Below are positions 34,920 to 42,779 of a stretch of 64,000 nt of DNA, piece after piece. Where the stretch lies: NCBI GenBank assembly GCA_964387795.1, contig CAYLYP010000001.1, forward strand, positions 1-64,000, written 5' to 3'. Source of the DNA: CAYLYP01 sp964387795. Lineage in GTDB: Bacteria > Bacteroidota > Bacteroidia > Bacteroidales > UBA7960. How positions within the stretch are numbered: the stretch's first letter is position 1; the number at the start of each line of letters is the position of its first letter. Position numbers and translations under genes: made by a program. The notes beneath the pieces were generated by a model that saw only the letters and a program-made list of their open reading frames with translations, searched no databases and was not told the origin of the DNA.

Positions 34920-34956
34920 ATACTTTTTCCTTTTGCTTGTATTACTTCTCTGTTAT

Positions 34957-34987
34957 CAAATATATTTAAAAATTGTTAACTTTCCAA
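34957..34987 (-). promoter_or_regulatory. Promoter of nrfHA
   Basis: On the minus strand TTGG (34987-34984) is followed after 19 bases by TATATTTG (34964-34957), a full match to the Bacteroidota consensus. It ends 38 bases before nrfH. I looked for an Fnr/Crp-type inverted repeat and found no convincing one. Confidence 0.65.
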
Positions 34988-35087
34988 GTACACATATTAC
35001 ATTTCTATAATTTATATTCATTATAAATTGTTATGCCGTTTTCATTCAATATTTAATGATAATATTTTTGTATATTAGTTTTTGCTT

Positions 35088-35120
35088 TTTGCGTTTTTTA
35101 ATTTGTATGTTGTATCTTTG
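35088..35120 (+). promoter_or_regulatory. Promoter of the TPR histidine kinase
   Basis: TTTG at 35088-35091 and TATCTTTG at 35113-35120 with a 21-base spacer. Because it lies inside the longest open frame, it supports translation starting at ATG 35197 rather than at 35056. Confidence 0.6.
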
Positions 35121-35196
35121 CCTTGGTTTGTTTATCAAAAATTATTTTTTTGTTTCAAATTTCATTTTCAATTATTCAACCTCTCTGAATTCAAAG

Positions 35197-37410
35197 ATGA
35201 GAATTCATTTTATCAAATCTACTCAACTAAAGTTTTATGCTTCTTTTTTGCATAAAGTTTTTTTTATTTTTTGCTGTCTTATTTCTCTTTCCTTTAATTC
35301 TTCCGAGCAAAACAATCTAAGGACTATTGATAGCCTTAAAGCCATTATAAACAGTTCAGGAAACGATACAATCCTCATGAGTGCTTTTGGCAACCTGAGC
35401 CGCGAACTCAAATCCATTGAGCCTCAAAATGCGCTTCAATATGGAATTGAAGCATTGAGGATTGCCGAAAAACTTGATATGCCTCATGAAATAGCTCAAA
35501 ACCTTGGAAATATCGGTGTCGTTTACTGGCAAATGGGTAACTTTTCCGTTGCTATCGACTTTCATCTTGAAGCTTCTAAAATCAGTGCAAGAATTGGTGA
35601 TTCTATCGGAATAGCACGATCTTATAATAACCTGGGTGTTATTTATAACGATCAGGGCCTTTATGCAAAAGCTCTCGAATATTTTCTCCCTGCACTGGAA
35701 ATTTATTCCATGCTCGAATATAAACAAGGCATGGCCCCTGTTTATAATAATATCGGATTGGTTTACCAAAACCAGGGTAGCTATGATCTGGCTGAAGCTT
35801 ACCAAAAGCAATCCCTCGAAATAAAAAATGAATTGGGCGATTCTAAAGGAATTTCTTTCTCCTTAAACAACCTTGGAATTATTTATCAAAAAAGAGGTGA
35901 CCTTGAAAGTGCCATTAAATACTTTGAACAAGCTTTGGAAATCAGAAAATCCCTTGGCGAAAAACGTGAAATGGCCAATTCGATTTGTAACCTTGGAAAT
36001 GCATTATTGGAAAAAGGAAATATAAACGAAGCTTTAAAAAAACTTTTTGAAGCTATTGATATTTACCTCGTGATAAACGACCAACAAGGCCTTGCTAATG
36101 GAAACCTTTATGTTGGCAAAGCTTATTATTCTACACGTGCCTATAAGAATGCCCTTGAATTTTATATTAAAGCTATTAAACACGCTCAATTGGTTGGACT
36201 TAAAAGATTGGAAGGTGACATTTTTTTTGAAATGTCAAAGGCTTATTTTGCCCTTAACGACCTCTCTAAAGCCTATCTTTATCAATCTAAATACATCAAC
36301 TTGCGTGATAGCCTTCAACTGGAAGAACATACAAGGCTGATGAATGAGATTCAAATAGTTCATGAAAAGGAAAGAAAAGACTTTGAGGTCGAATTAATCA
36401 AGAAAAAAGTAGAAACTGAAGCCCTTAGCAAAATGCAAGGTGACCTGGTTAAAAACCTTTTGATCCTTCTCGTTGTTATGGTAAGTGGTTTTGCAATCCT
36501 TTTCTATAACCGCTTCCTGGCTATGAATAAAGTGAACAAACAGCTTGAAGAACAGAAGAATGAAATTGCAGATAACAATTCCAAACTCCTTGCTCTAAAT
36601 AAGACTTTGTTTGCCGAAAAACAAAAAACAGAACTTCTTAATGAAAAACTAAACCAAACGAACCAAAAACTTAGTGAGTCTGAAAAACATCTCCTCGACC
36701 TTAATGCTACTAAAGACAAGTTCTTTTCTATTATTTCTCATGACTTACGAAATCCTTTTGCCTCTATCGTTAGTTTTTCAAGACTTTTGAAAAGAAACCT
36801 TGCCAATATGAGTGTTGATGAACTTCAAGGCTTAGTTGTTGAACTTGATAAATCTGTTTTTAAAATCAACAACCTCCTTGAAAACCTGCTTCAATGGTCA
36901 AGGGCTCAAACAGGTAAAATTGTTTACAAACCCGGTTATCTCCTCCTTCGCGAACTGATAAAGGATAATGTAAACTTGTTGATGGCTAATGCAAAAGATA
37001 AAGAAATAAACCTTGTTAATGAGGTGAATGAAGATATTATTGCCTGGGCTGATGTGAATATGACGGATACTGTTATCCGAAACCTTTTAAGCAATGCCCT
37101 TAAATATACTGATATCGGTGGACGTGTGTCTGTATCTGCCAGGCAGAAAGCTGGTTGGGTTTTTGTGTCTGTATCCGATAATGGTGTTGGCATCAGTCCC
37201 GAAAATATCGAAAAACTCTTTAGGGTCGATGCCTTTTTTTCTACTTATGGCACCCAGGATGAAAAAGGTAGTGGCCTTGGTTTGCTCCTTTGTAAAGAAT
37301 TTGTTGAACATCAGGGTGGAACAATTTCTTTGGATAGTAAAATCGGTAAAGGAACTACTTTTTCTTTCTCCCTCCCTGTTGATGAAAATGCAATTAAGAA
37401 ACAATCTTAA
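35197..37410 (+). CDS. TPR-repeat sensor histidine kinase
   Basis: A 737-residue membrane kinase. From ATG 35197 the N-terminus is a good signal peptide (about 10-31). Open frame extends upstream to 35056, but that part is AT-rich and contains a promoter. Six to seven TPR repeats follow (about 55-395; examples contain IARSYNNLGVIYNDQGLYAKALEY and KGISFSLNNLGIIYQKRG), placed in the periplasm. Next come a membrane helix (about 420-441), a coiled coil, HisKA with H515 in SHDLRNPF, and HATPase with NLLSNALKYT, DNGVGI and GSGLGL. There is no receiver. The gene overlaps the convergent fetB by four bases. The signal sensed is unknown. Confidence 0.92.
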   Translation: MRIHFIKSTQLKFYASFLHKVFFIFCCLISLSFNSSEQNNLRTIDSLKAIINSSGNDTILMSAFGNLSRELKSIEPQNALQYGIEALRIAEKLDMPHEIAQNLGNIGVVYWQMGNFSVAIDFHLEASKISARIGDSIGIARSYNNLGVIYNDQGLYAKALEYFLPALEIYSMLEYKQGMAPVYNNIGLVYQNQGSYDLAEAYQKQSLEIKNELGDSKGISFSLNNLGIIYQKRGDLESAIKYFEQALEIRKSLGEKREMANSICNLGNALLEKGNINEALKKLFEAIDIYLVINDQQGLANGNLYVGKAYYSTRAYKNALEFYIKAIKHAQLVGLKRLEGDIFFEMSKAYFALNDLSKAYLYQSKYINLRDSLQLEEHTRLMNEIQIVHEKERKDFEVELIKKKVETEALSKMQGDLVKNLLILLVVMVSGFAILFYNRFLAMNKVNKQLEEQKNEIADNNSKLLALNKTLFAEKQKTELLNEKLNQTNQKLSESEKHLLDLNATKDKFFSIISHDLRNPFASIVSFSRLLKRNLANMSVDELQGLVVELDKSVFKINNLLENLLQWSRAQTGKIVYKPGYLLLRELIKDNVNLLMANAKDKEINLVNEVNEDIIAWADVNMTDTVIRNLLSNALKYTDIGGRVSVSARQKAGWVFVSVSDNGVGISPENIEKLFRVDAFFSTYGTQDEKGSGLGLLLCKEFVEHQGGTISLDSKIGKGTTFSFSLPVDENAIKKQS

Positions 37411-38204
37411 TTCTTTTTGTTTTTAAATATTTGCTCCTTTGGATTGTTATAAGTGTCAAACATGATTTTTTGTGATATGAGCAAGGTGAGTATGACACTT
37501 ACTACCGTGACCACAAAAATCGATAGCAACAACATTATCTGATATTTTATCGCTTCGTTGGGCGAACTTCCTCCTAATATCTGTCCTGTCATCGTTCCTG
37601 GCAATGCTATAAGCCCTATTGTTGCCATATTGGCTATAAACGGGCTGAAGGAGCCTTTGAGTGATTCCCTCATGAAGGGCATCAAGGCTTCCTGACGGCT
37701 TGCCCCATTTGCCAAACTGTATTGATAACGCAAGGTGTTTTGGCTTAGGTTTCTTTTATATTGACTTAAAGCTATGATATTTCGCTCCATGCTGTTGCCT
37801 ATCATCATCCCTGATATGGGGATGAAATATCGGGCAGTAAATAAATTGTCCGGCCTTATTACCATCCCTAAATAAAATGCATCTGCTATAATTAATCCGG
37901 CCAGCATCGAAAAACTTATTGGCATAATAAACATACTGGTTGGAAGATCGCTCCTTCTGATACTTGTCAGGCTTGCAATGATAATCATGATAAATACCCA
38001 TGCAATATTCACCCAAATATTGTTGATACGAAACACATATTCAAGATATAAACCGACAAGGAACAATTGAATTGTCATTCGTCCCGTCGCTATTAATGCA
38101 TCTTTCAATATCCCTGTTTGAAAATAATATAATACAAACAGGGGTATGATGAGCGCGATATAGCCTAAGGCCAGATTCGACCAACTAATGTCATATATTT
38201 CCAT
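37407..38204 (-). CDS. fetB: FetB-type ABC exporter permease
   Basis: A 265-residue integral membrane protein of the FetB/YbbM (UPF0014) family, with about seven hydrophobic segments. The family signature around GMMIGNSMERN (about 135-145) and the loop SLANGASRQEALMPFMRESLK are visible. E. coli FetAB lowers iron stress, probably by iron export. It pairs with the ATPase gene 16 bases upstream. The assignment to iron rests on homology only. Confidence 0.85.
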   Translation of the reverse strand: MEIYDISWSNLALGYIALIIPLFVLYYFQTGILKDALIATGRMTIQLFLVGLYLEYVFRINNIWVNIAWVFIMIIIASLTSIRRSDLPTSMFIMPISFSMLAGLIIADAFYLGMVIRPDNLFTARYFIPISGMMIGNSMERNIIALSQYKRNLSQNTLRYQYSLANGASRQEALMPFMRESLKGSFSPFIANMATIGLIALPGTMTGQILGGSSPNEAIKYQIMLLLSIFVVTVVSVILTLLISQKIMFDTYNNPKEQIFKNKKN

Positions 38205-38220
38205 AATCCGTTTATTTTTT

Positions 38221-38841
38221 TCAAAGTTGAATGTTTTTATGCGATGATTTTATCCATTCATTGTCATGCGAGGCTGCTAATACAGTTAAAGCAGGATTAT
38301 GTAATACCTGCTTTATGATGAGGTCACGTGTTAATGCATCCAGGGCTGATGTAGGTTCATCAAGCAATAGTACCTTTTTTTGTTGTAACAAAGCACTCAT
38401 GATGACAATTCTTTGTTTCTCCCCTCCACTTATTTTTAATAATGGCATCCTTAATATTTCGGGGCTGAGGCCAAAATCAATTGTCATTTTATTGATCTGT
38501 TCTTCAGATGGGATATTCTTTTTATTGTGCTTAAATGTGAATGGCAATCTTAATAATTCATTAACTGTGTTAAGCCCAAAACCGGCTTCCTGTGGCACCC
38601 ATGCAGTTATACTTCTGATTTTTTGAATATTATCGCTGTTAACTTCATGCCCACCAACGATTATCCTCCCTTCAAACTTAGGGATGAAGCCCAGTATTGC
38701 ATGGATTACAGATGATTTTCCTGACCCGGATTTCCCGCTTAAAACCACTTTTTCCCCTTCCTTGACCTGAAAGCTTAGATCTTTGATGGGCATCGTGTTG
38801 CCAAAACCAATTCCTAAATGATCTATTTTAACCATTATCAT
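38221..38841 (-). CDS. fetA: FetA-type ABC exporter ATPase
   Basis: The 206-residue ATPase partner of the downstream permease. Walker A GKSGSGKSS (36-44), Q-loop Q84 in WVPQEAG, signature SGGEKQR (138-144) and Walker B LLLDEPTSALD ending around 168 are all present. Start choice is uncertain between ATG codons at 38841 and 38835; the -7 box at 38858-38851 would give a nearly leaderless transcript for the first. Confidence 0.88.
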   Translation of the reverse strand: MIMVKIDHLGIGFGNTMPIKDLSFQVKEGEKVVLSGKSGSGKSSVIHAILGFIPKFEGRIIVGGHEVNSDNIQKIRSITAWVPQEAGFGLNTVNELLRLPFTFKHNKKNIPSEEQINKMTIDFGLSPEILRMPLLKISGGEKQRIVIMSALLQQKKVLLLDEPTSALDALTRDLIIKQVLHNPALTVLAASHDNEWIKSSHKNIQL

Positions 38842-38850
38842 TATTTTTTA

Positions 38851-38858
38851 CAAAAATA
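38851..38858 (-). promoter_or_regulatory. -7 box upstream of fetA
   Basis: On the minus strand this reads TATTTTTG, an exact consensus match immediately before the fetA start. No clear -33 element. It would produce a very short leader. Confidence 0.35.
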
Positions 38859-38964
38859 CGAATTAGCTCTGTTTTTTAATTTGGTTATTCTCATGCTTCA
38901 TAATGTATTATTGTTTTTTATATTGTAAGCTTCAAAAAGAAATTCAGGAACTATTCATGGTCAT

Positions 38965-39069
38965 GGTTGAGCCGGGGTTGAGCCGGGGTTGAGGCGGGTT
39001 TGAGGCGGGTTTGAGGCGGGTTTGAACCGGGTTAAACCCGCTTTAAACCCGCTTTAACACCGCTTTAAG
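38965..39069. repeat. 11-bp iterated palindromic element, copy 1
   Basis: Nine consecutive 11-bp units (38965-39063) plus a partial tenth. Units 1-6 are of the form GGTTGAGCCGG or GTTTGAGGCGG. Units 7-9 are of the complementary form TTTAAACCCGC. The switch occurs at GTTTGAACCGG (39020-39030) and GTTAAACCCGC (39031-39041). The two arms pair imperfectly, with G-U pairs in RNA, into a stem of about four turns. GC content is far above the surroundings. There is no coding potential. Copy 2 lies at 61251-61360 in opposite orientation. Confidence 0.9.
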
Positions 39070-39198
39070 TCTTTTCCTGATATGAACAAGCTGTGGTTAG
39101 GGCAGGACATATCCCTGATAAAGGTGAAGCTTTTGAACCTGGATTTTCAATTAAAGGAGCGCCTGGCATGGGGATACTGATTTAATTTTACAGCCTTG

Positions 39199-39229
39199 TT
39201 GGTTGATTGGTTTTTTTGGACTTATTTTG
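39199..39229 (+). promoter_or_regulatory. Promoter of the Dpp/Opp-type permease gene
   Basis: TTGG at 39199-39202 and TTATTTTG at 39222-39229 (seven of eight to TAnnTTTG) with a 19-base gap. It is 37 bases before the ATG. Confidence 0.45.
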
Positions 39230-39266
39230 CAGTAGTATTATTTTTTAATTGTTTACTTAAGAAACT

Positions 39267-40514
39267 ATGAATTGGAAAATTTTAAGCCGAAAGGATAAGC
39301 CTAATTATGATGGGGTTTCATTGAGTAAACGGTCTTTGAGGGTTTTTGTCAAAAACAAACTGGCTCTTACTTCTGGTATTTTTATTATAATAATAGGCTT
39401 GATATCTATTCTGGGCTATTTAATTACTCCTGACGATTCACCTTTCGCAAATTCTCAAATGCTTGAGATTGCTTCGCGTAAGCCTGGTTTTTCAGTTAAT
39501 TGTGTTTTACTTAAAGAAAATAAAAACCATGTCAGGCCTTCAGTGTTTCATAAAATGTTGTATGGTTGTGAGCCTGAATATCAGTATATCCCTTTCTCAT
39601 CTTACCGCTTCGATCCTCCCTGGATGATTATAGAAACCTATCAGGATGAAACAGAACACGATTCAATTGGTGTTATGTATCATTTGGCTGATGTAGCTTT
39701 TGCCTTGAAGGAGGGGGAACCAATACAATGGGATTCCATATCACGAACAATGACTTTCACTGCCATTGATGGGGAAGTAATTACCAGATCTGCCGAAGAA
39801 ATACAAAAGATCGTTGAGCGTGAACATATTAAAAACCGTTATTTTTTATTGGGAACCGACAGGTTTGGCAGGGATATGCTTAGCCAGTTGATCATAGGGG
39901 CGAGGGTATCTTTTTCAGTGGGTTTTGTTGCTGTTTGTATTTCTGTAATTGCAGGATTGTTTTTTGGAAGCCTTGCAGGTTTTTTTAGGGGTTGGGTTGA
40001 CGATCTGATTCTTTGGTTTATTAACGTAATATGGGCCTTGCCTACATTGTTGCTGTCAATGGCTATCACATTTGCTTTAGGCAAGGGTTTCTGGCAGGTT
40101 TTCGTTGCAATAGGTCTAACTATGTGGGTTGAGGTGGCAAGGGTTGCCAGGGGACAGATTATCTCAATAAGGGAAAAAGAATATATTGAAGCAACGAAAG
40201 CTCTGGGTTTGCCTTTTAAAAATGTTATTTTCAGGCATGTCTTGCCAAATATAATGGGGGCAGTAATTGTAATCTCGGCAGCCAATTTTGCATCTGCCAT
40301 CTTGCTTGAAGCTGGTTTGAGTTTTCTTGGAATAGGTGTTCAGCCTCCTATGCCATCATGGGGCAGTATGATAAAAGACCATTATGGTTATATTATCCTC
40401 GACCAGGCTTATCTTGCTATTTTACCTGGTTTGGCAATCATGCTGCTTGTGCTGGCTTTTATGATTTTTGGCAATGGATTAAGGGATGCAATGGATTCGA
40501 GATCCGTAAAGTAA
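39267..40514 (+). CDS. ABC transporter permease, DppC/OppC family
   Basis: A 415-residue inner-membrane permease of the dipeptide/oligopeptide/nickel type. One N-terminal helix (about 33-54) is followed by some 140 non-membrane residues (55-195), then the transport domain beginning GTDRFGRDMLSQLIIGARVS. The EAA loop that contacts the ATPase lies near 303-325 (EYIEATKALGLPFKNVIFRHVLPN). The non-membrane insertion is larger than in E. coli DppC (300 residues). No partner permease, ATPase or binding protein is next to it, so its substrate is unknown and its partners must be encoded elsewhere. Confidence 0.88.
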   Translation: MNWKILSRKDKPNYDGVSLSKRSLRVFVKNKLALTSGIFIIIIGLISILGYLITPDDSPFANSQMLEIASRKPGFSVNCVLLKENKNHVRPSVFHKMLYGCEPEYQYIPFSSYRFDPPWMIIETYQDETEHDSIGVMYHLADVAFALKEGEPIQWDSISRTMTFTAIDGEVITRSAEEIQKIVEREHIKNRYFLLGTDRFGRDMLSQLIIGARVSFSVGFVAVCISVIAGLFFGSLAGFFRGWVDDLILWFINVIWALPTLLLSMAITFALGKGFWQVFVAIGLTMWVEVARVARGQIISIREKEYIEATKALGLPFKNVIFRHVLPNIMGAVIVISAANFASAILLEAGLSFLGIGVQPPMPSWGSMIKDHYGYIILDQAYLAILPGLAIMLLVLAFMIFGNGLRDAMDSRSVK

Positions 40515-40538
40515 ACCAAATCTTTACAAAAGCCTGAA

Positions 40539-42779
40539 TTAAAACTCCGGAAGTTTAAAGCCTAAAATACAAATGTCATCAGTTTGAGGTTCTTGTTCAC
40601 GAAACTCATTATATTTCTCAAGAATAATATTTTTTTGTTCCTGGAAACTTTTCTGGTGATGTTCAAGGAATAACTTCTTTAAAACATCTGAACTGAATTT
40701 TTTTCCATGCTTATTGAGCTGATCAGTGGCCCCATCACTGAAAAGATAGAATCTTGAATTCACCTCATAATCAATAATAGTTTCGGGAAAATTGGAATCC
40801 TGATTTTTTGAGAACGCACCAATAGATCGTTTTTTACCTTTTTCTTCATGGATGCCTGATTCATCAATCCAAATCAATGGCCTTCTTGCCCCGGAGAAAA
40901 CAAGTTCCCTGGTTGATGGCGACCACCGCAATAAAGCAATATCCATACCTTCATTTATCGAAAAGGAACTTGTGTCTTTATGGCTTTGAAAAGATTGGAC
41001 AATGAGTTCATGTAGTTTGGTAAGTATTTTTCCAGGCTCTTCAATCTGGTAAGAGAATAAGGCACTTTGTAAAGCATGTATCCCGATATTTGTAAGAAAG
41101 GCCCCCGGTATTCCATGACCAGTACAATCGGCCACCGCAATATACTTATATTTACCCTTGTTGGCCACCCAGTAAAAATCGCCTGAGAGCTGGTCTTTTG
41201 AAAGGAAAATAAGCATATGTGACCCAAAGAACTGATTAAGGATGTTGTCCTGGGGCAGAATTTCATTTTGCAGGCTTCTGGCTAATAAAAGGTCCTCTTC
41301 AAGAATCTGATTACGTATGGAAATATCGCTATAAACTTTTTCAAGTATCAGGTTTTTATCTTCAATAGCGTCCTTTTGAGTTAGGATTTCTTCCGTTTGC
41401 TTTTTTACTATGATATTAAGTTGGGTAAGATGGTCTTTCTGGGCTTCTATTTCTTCTGTTTGCATTTCAATTTCATGATTGGATTGTGCAAGCAAAGTAT
41501 TGGCTTTTTCTTTTTGCTTTCCCGCAATTCTTAAAATAACCCCCATTAAGATAGAAATAATTGCAATTACAATGAAAGAAATAAGAAGGATATAATTCCT
41601 GTCTATTATGCTTTGATTGATAGTGCTCTGGTTTTGATAAAGACTGATAAGGTGTTTTTGTTTTTCCGAATCAAATTTCTTTTGCAACAATGCTAAATCT
41701 TCATTTACTTTTTGATTAAAAATACTGTCATGTAATTCAAAAAATTGTTGCCTGTATTGAAAAGAAACCTTATAGTTCCCAAGCTGGTATTGGATTTCTG
41801 CTATTCTTTTCAACCGTATTAACTGTAAATCCGAAACATTAAGCCCGGCTGAAATCTTTTCGCTTTGCAGCAAATAATCAAGGGCTTTATTGTAGTCTTT
41901 GTTATGATACCATATCTCACCAATATGAAACAATACTTCTGCTATCCCTGATGAATCACATTCTTCATTCCTTATTTTTAAGGCTTGTTCATACTTTAAT
42001 TGGGCTTCATTGAAAAGGTTTTTTCTTTTAATATTTTGGTTTAAAGGTGTTTCTGTTGCCAGATTGATAAATAAATCTGCAATTTTTACCAGAATTTCAG
42101 CCATTTCAGTTTTCTGGCTTTTTGATTCGTAGATTTTATATAGTTTGATAAGGTATTCAATACTCTTTGTTTCCTGACCCATTTTCTGATAACAATCAGA
42201 TAGTTTAATGATACAGTTTGGGATGCTGTCAGTGATGATATTCTGCTCATTAACCAGGAGACTTTGTTCCCAGTATTGTATAGCTTCAGGAGCTTGTCCA
42301 AGATTTAAATATACATTAGCAATATTTGAAAGTATTGAAGCATTCGTTTTAGGATCATCTGTTTTATTGGAATATTCCAATGAAATGAAAAAGTATTTTA
42401 GTGCTTCGGCGAACTCTCCTGATTGAAGAAAGATAATACCAGCTTCATTGGAGGTGTTTGTAATTAAGATATTATCATTGCTTGATTCGGCACAATTAAA
42501 AGCACTGTCAGCATAAGAAAAGGCAATATTTTGTTCTAAAGTGTCATAACAACTGGCTAATTGAAGAAACAGGGGAATTTTTTTGGTATCAATATTGGTT
42601 TTTTCAAGCAGGGTTTTTAGGCTGTCAATTTTTTCCTGCTGTTGCTGTCCCCAACTCATTTCGGGTATTGAAAGCAGCATTGTAAAGATAATAATCCATC
42701 TGATAAATGTATTTTGAAACCCAAAGCATGCATAATTGGATTTCATTAAGGCAGGATGATAAGCTTTGATTTTATTCAT
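40539..42779 (-). CDS. TPR-SpoIIE (PP2C-type) phosphatase, SiaA-like
   Basis: A 746-residue membrane protein: a signal-like segment (about 27-46), six or so TPR repeats (about 60-365), one membrane helix (about 395-417), a long coiled coil (430-505), and a SpoIIE/PP2C serine phosphatase domain (about 505-746). Metal ligands are in place: D534 in SGDFYW, D551 in ADCTGHGIPGAF, the aspartate in GMDIALL, and D734/D735 in TDDICIL. It overlaps the related pseudophosphatase gene by eight bases. In the Sia system the membrane phosphatase dephosphorylates SiaC; that role is inferred from the neighbours siaB and siaC. A second possible start is ATG 42746. Confidence 0.88.
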   Translation of the reverse strand: MNKIKAYHPALMKSNYACFGFQNTFIRWIIIFTMLLSIPEMSWGQQQQEKIDSLKTLLEKTNIDTKKIPLFLQLASCYDTLEQNIAFSYADSAFNCAESSNDNILITNTSNEAGIIFLQSGEFAEALKYFFISLEYSNKTDDPKTNASILSNIANVYLNLGQAPEAIQYWEQSLLVNEQNIITDSIPNCIIKLSDCYQKMGQETKSIEYLIKLYKIYESKSQKTEMAEILVKIADLFINLATETPLNQNIKRKNLFNEAQLKYEQALKIRNEECDSSGIAEVLFHIGEIWYHNKDYNKALDYLLQSEKISAGLNVSDLQLIRLKRIAEIQYQLGNYKVSFQYRQQFFELHDSIFNQKVNEDLALLQKKFDSEKQKHLISLYQNQSTINQSIIDRNYILLISFIVIAIISILMGVILRIAGKQKEKANTLLAQSNHEIEMQTEEIEAQKDHLTQLNIIVKKQTEEILTQKDAIEDKNLILEKVYSDISIRNQILEEDLLLARSLQNEILPQDNILNQFFGSHMLIFLSKDQLSGDFYWVANKGKYKYIAVADCTGHGIPGAFLTNIGIHALQSALFSYQIEEPGKILTKLHELIVQSFQSHKDTSSFSINEGMDIALLRWSPSTRELVFSGARRPLIWIDESGIHEEKGKKRSIGAFSKNQDSNFPETIIDYEVNSRFYLFSDGATDQLNKHGKKFSSDVLKKLFLEHHQKSFQEQKNIILEKYNEFREQEPQTDDICILGFKLPEF

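Larger units (their letters stand above)
38842..39266. other. Divergent intergenic region with palindromic repeat
   Basis: A 425-base region between fetA (-) and the permease gene (+). It contains a -7 box for fetA, the 11-bp repeat element (38965-39069), and a promoter for the downstream permease gene (39199-39229). About 130 bases between the element and that promoter show nothing I can name. Confidence 0.6.

Noticed and set aside
34920..35055. Fnr/Crp-type operator before nrfHA
   Set aside because: TGTTATCAAATATATTTAAA looked suggestive, but the half-sites do not form a proper inverted TTGAT-type repeat; only the promoter is kept.
35056..35196. Extension of the TPR kinase to an upstream ATG
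   Set aside because: The extension is a run of hydrophobic AT-rich codons, contains the promoter at 35088-35120, and would displace the signal peptide that starts at 35197.
38231..38626. Open frame of 131 codons opposite fetA
   Set aside because: Antisense to the clear Walker A, signature and Walker B motifs of fetA; no independent support.
38965..39069. CRISPR array
   Set aside because: Units are contiguous and 11 bp, without spacers, and switch strand in the middle; no cas genes are present.
38965..39069. Ordinary intrinsic terminator
   Set aside because: It lies between divergent genes, has no T-run, and is much longer than a terminator stem.
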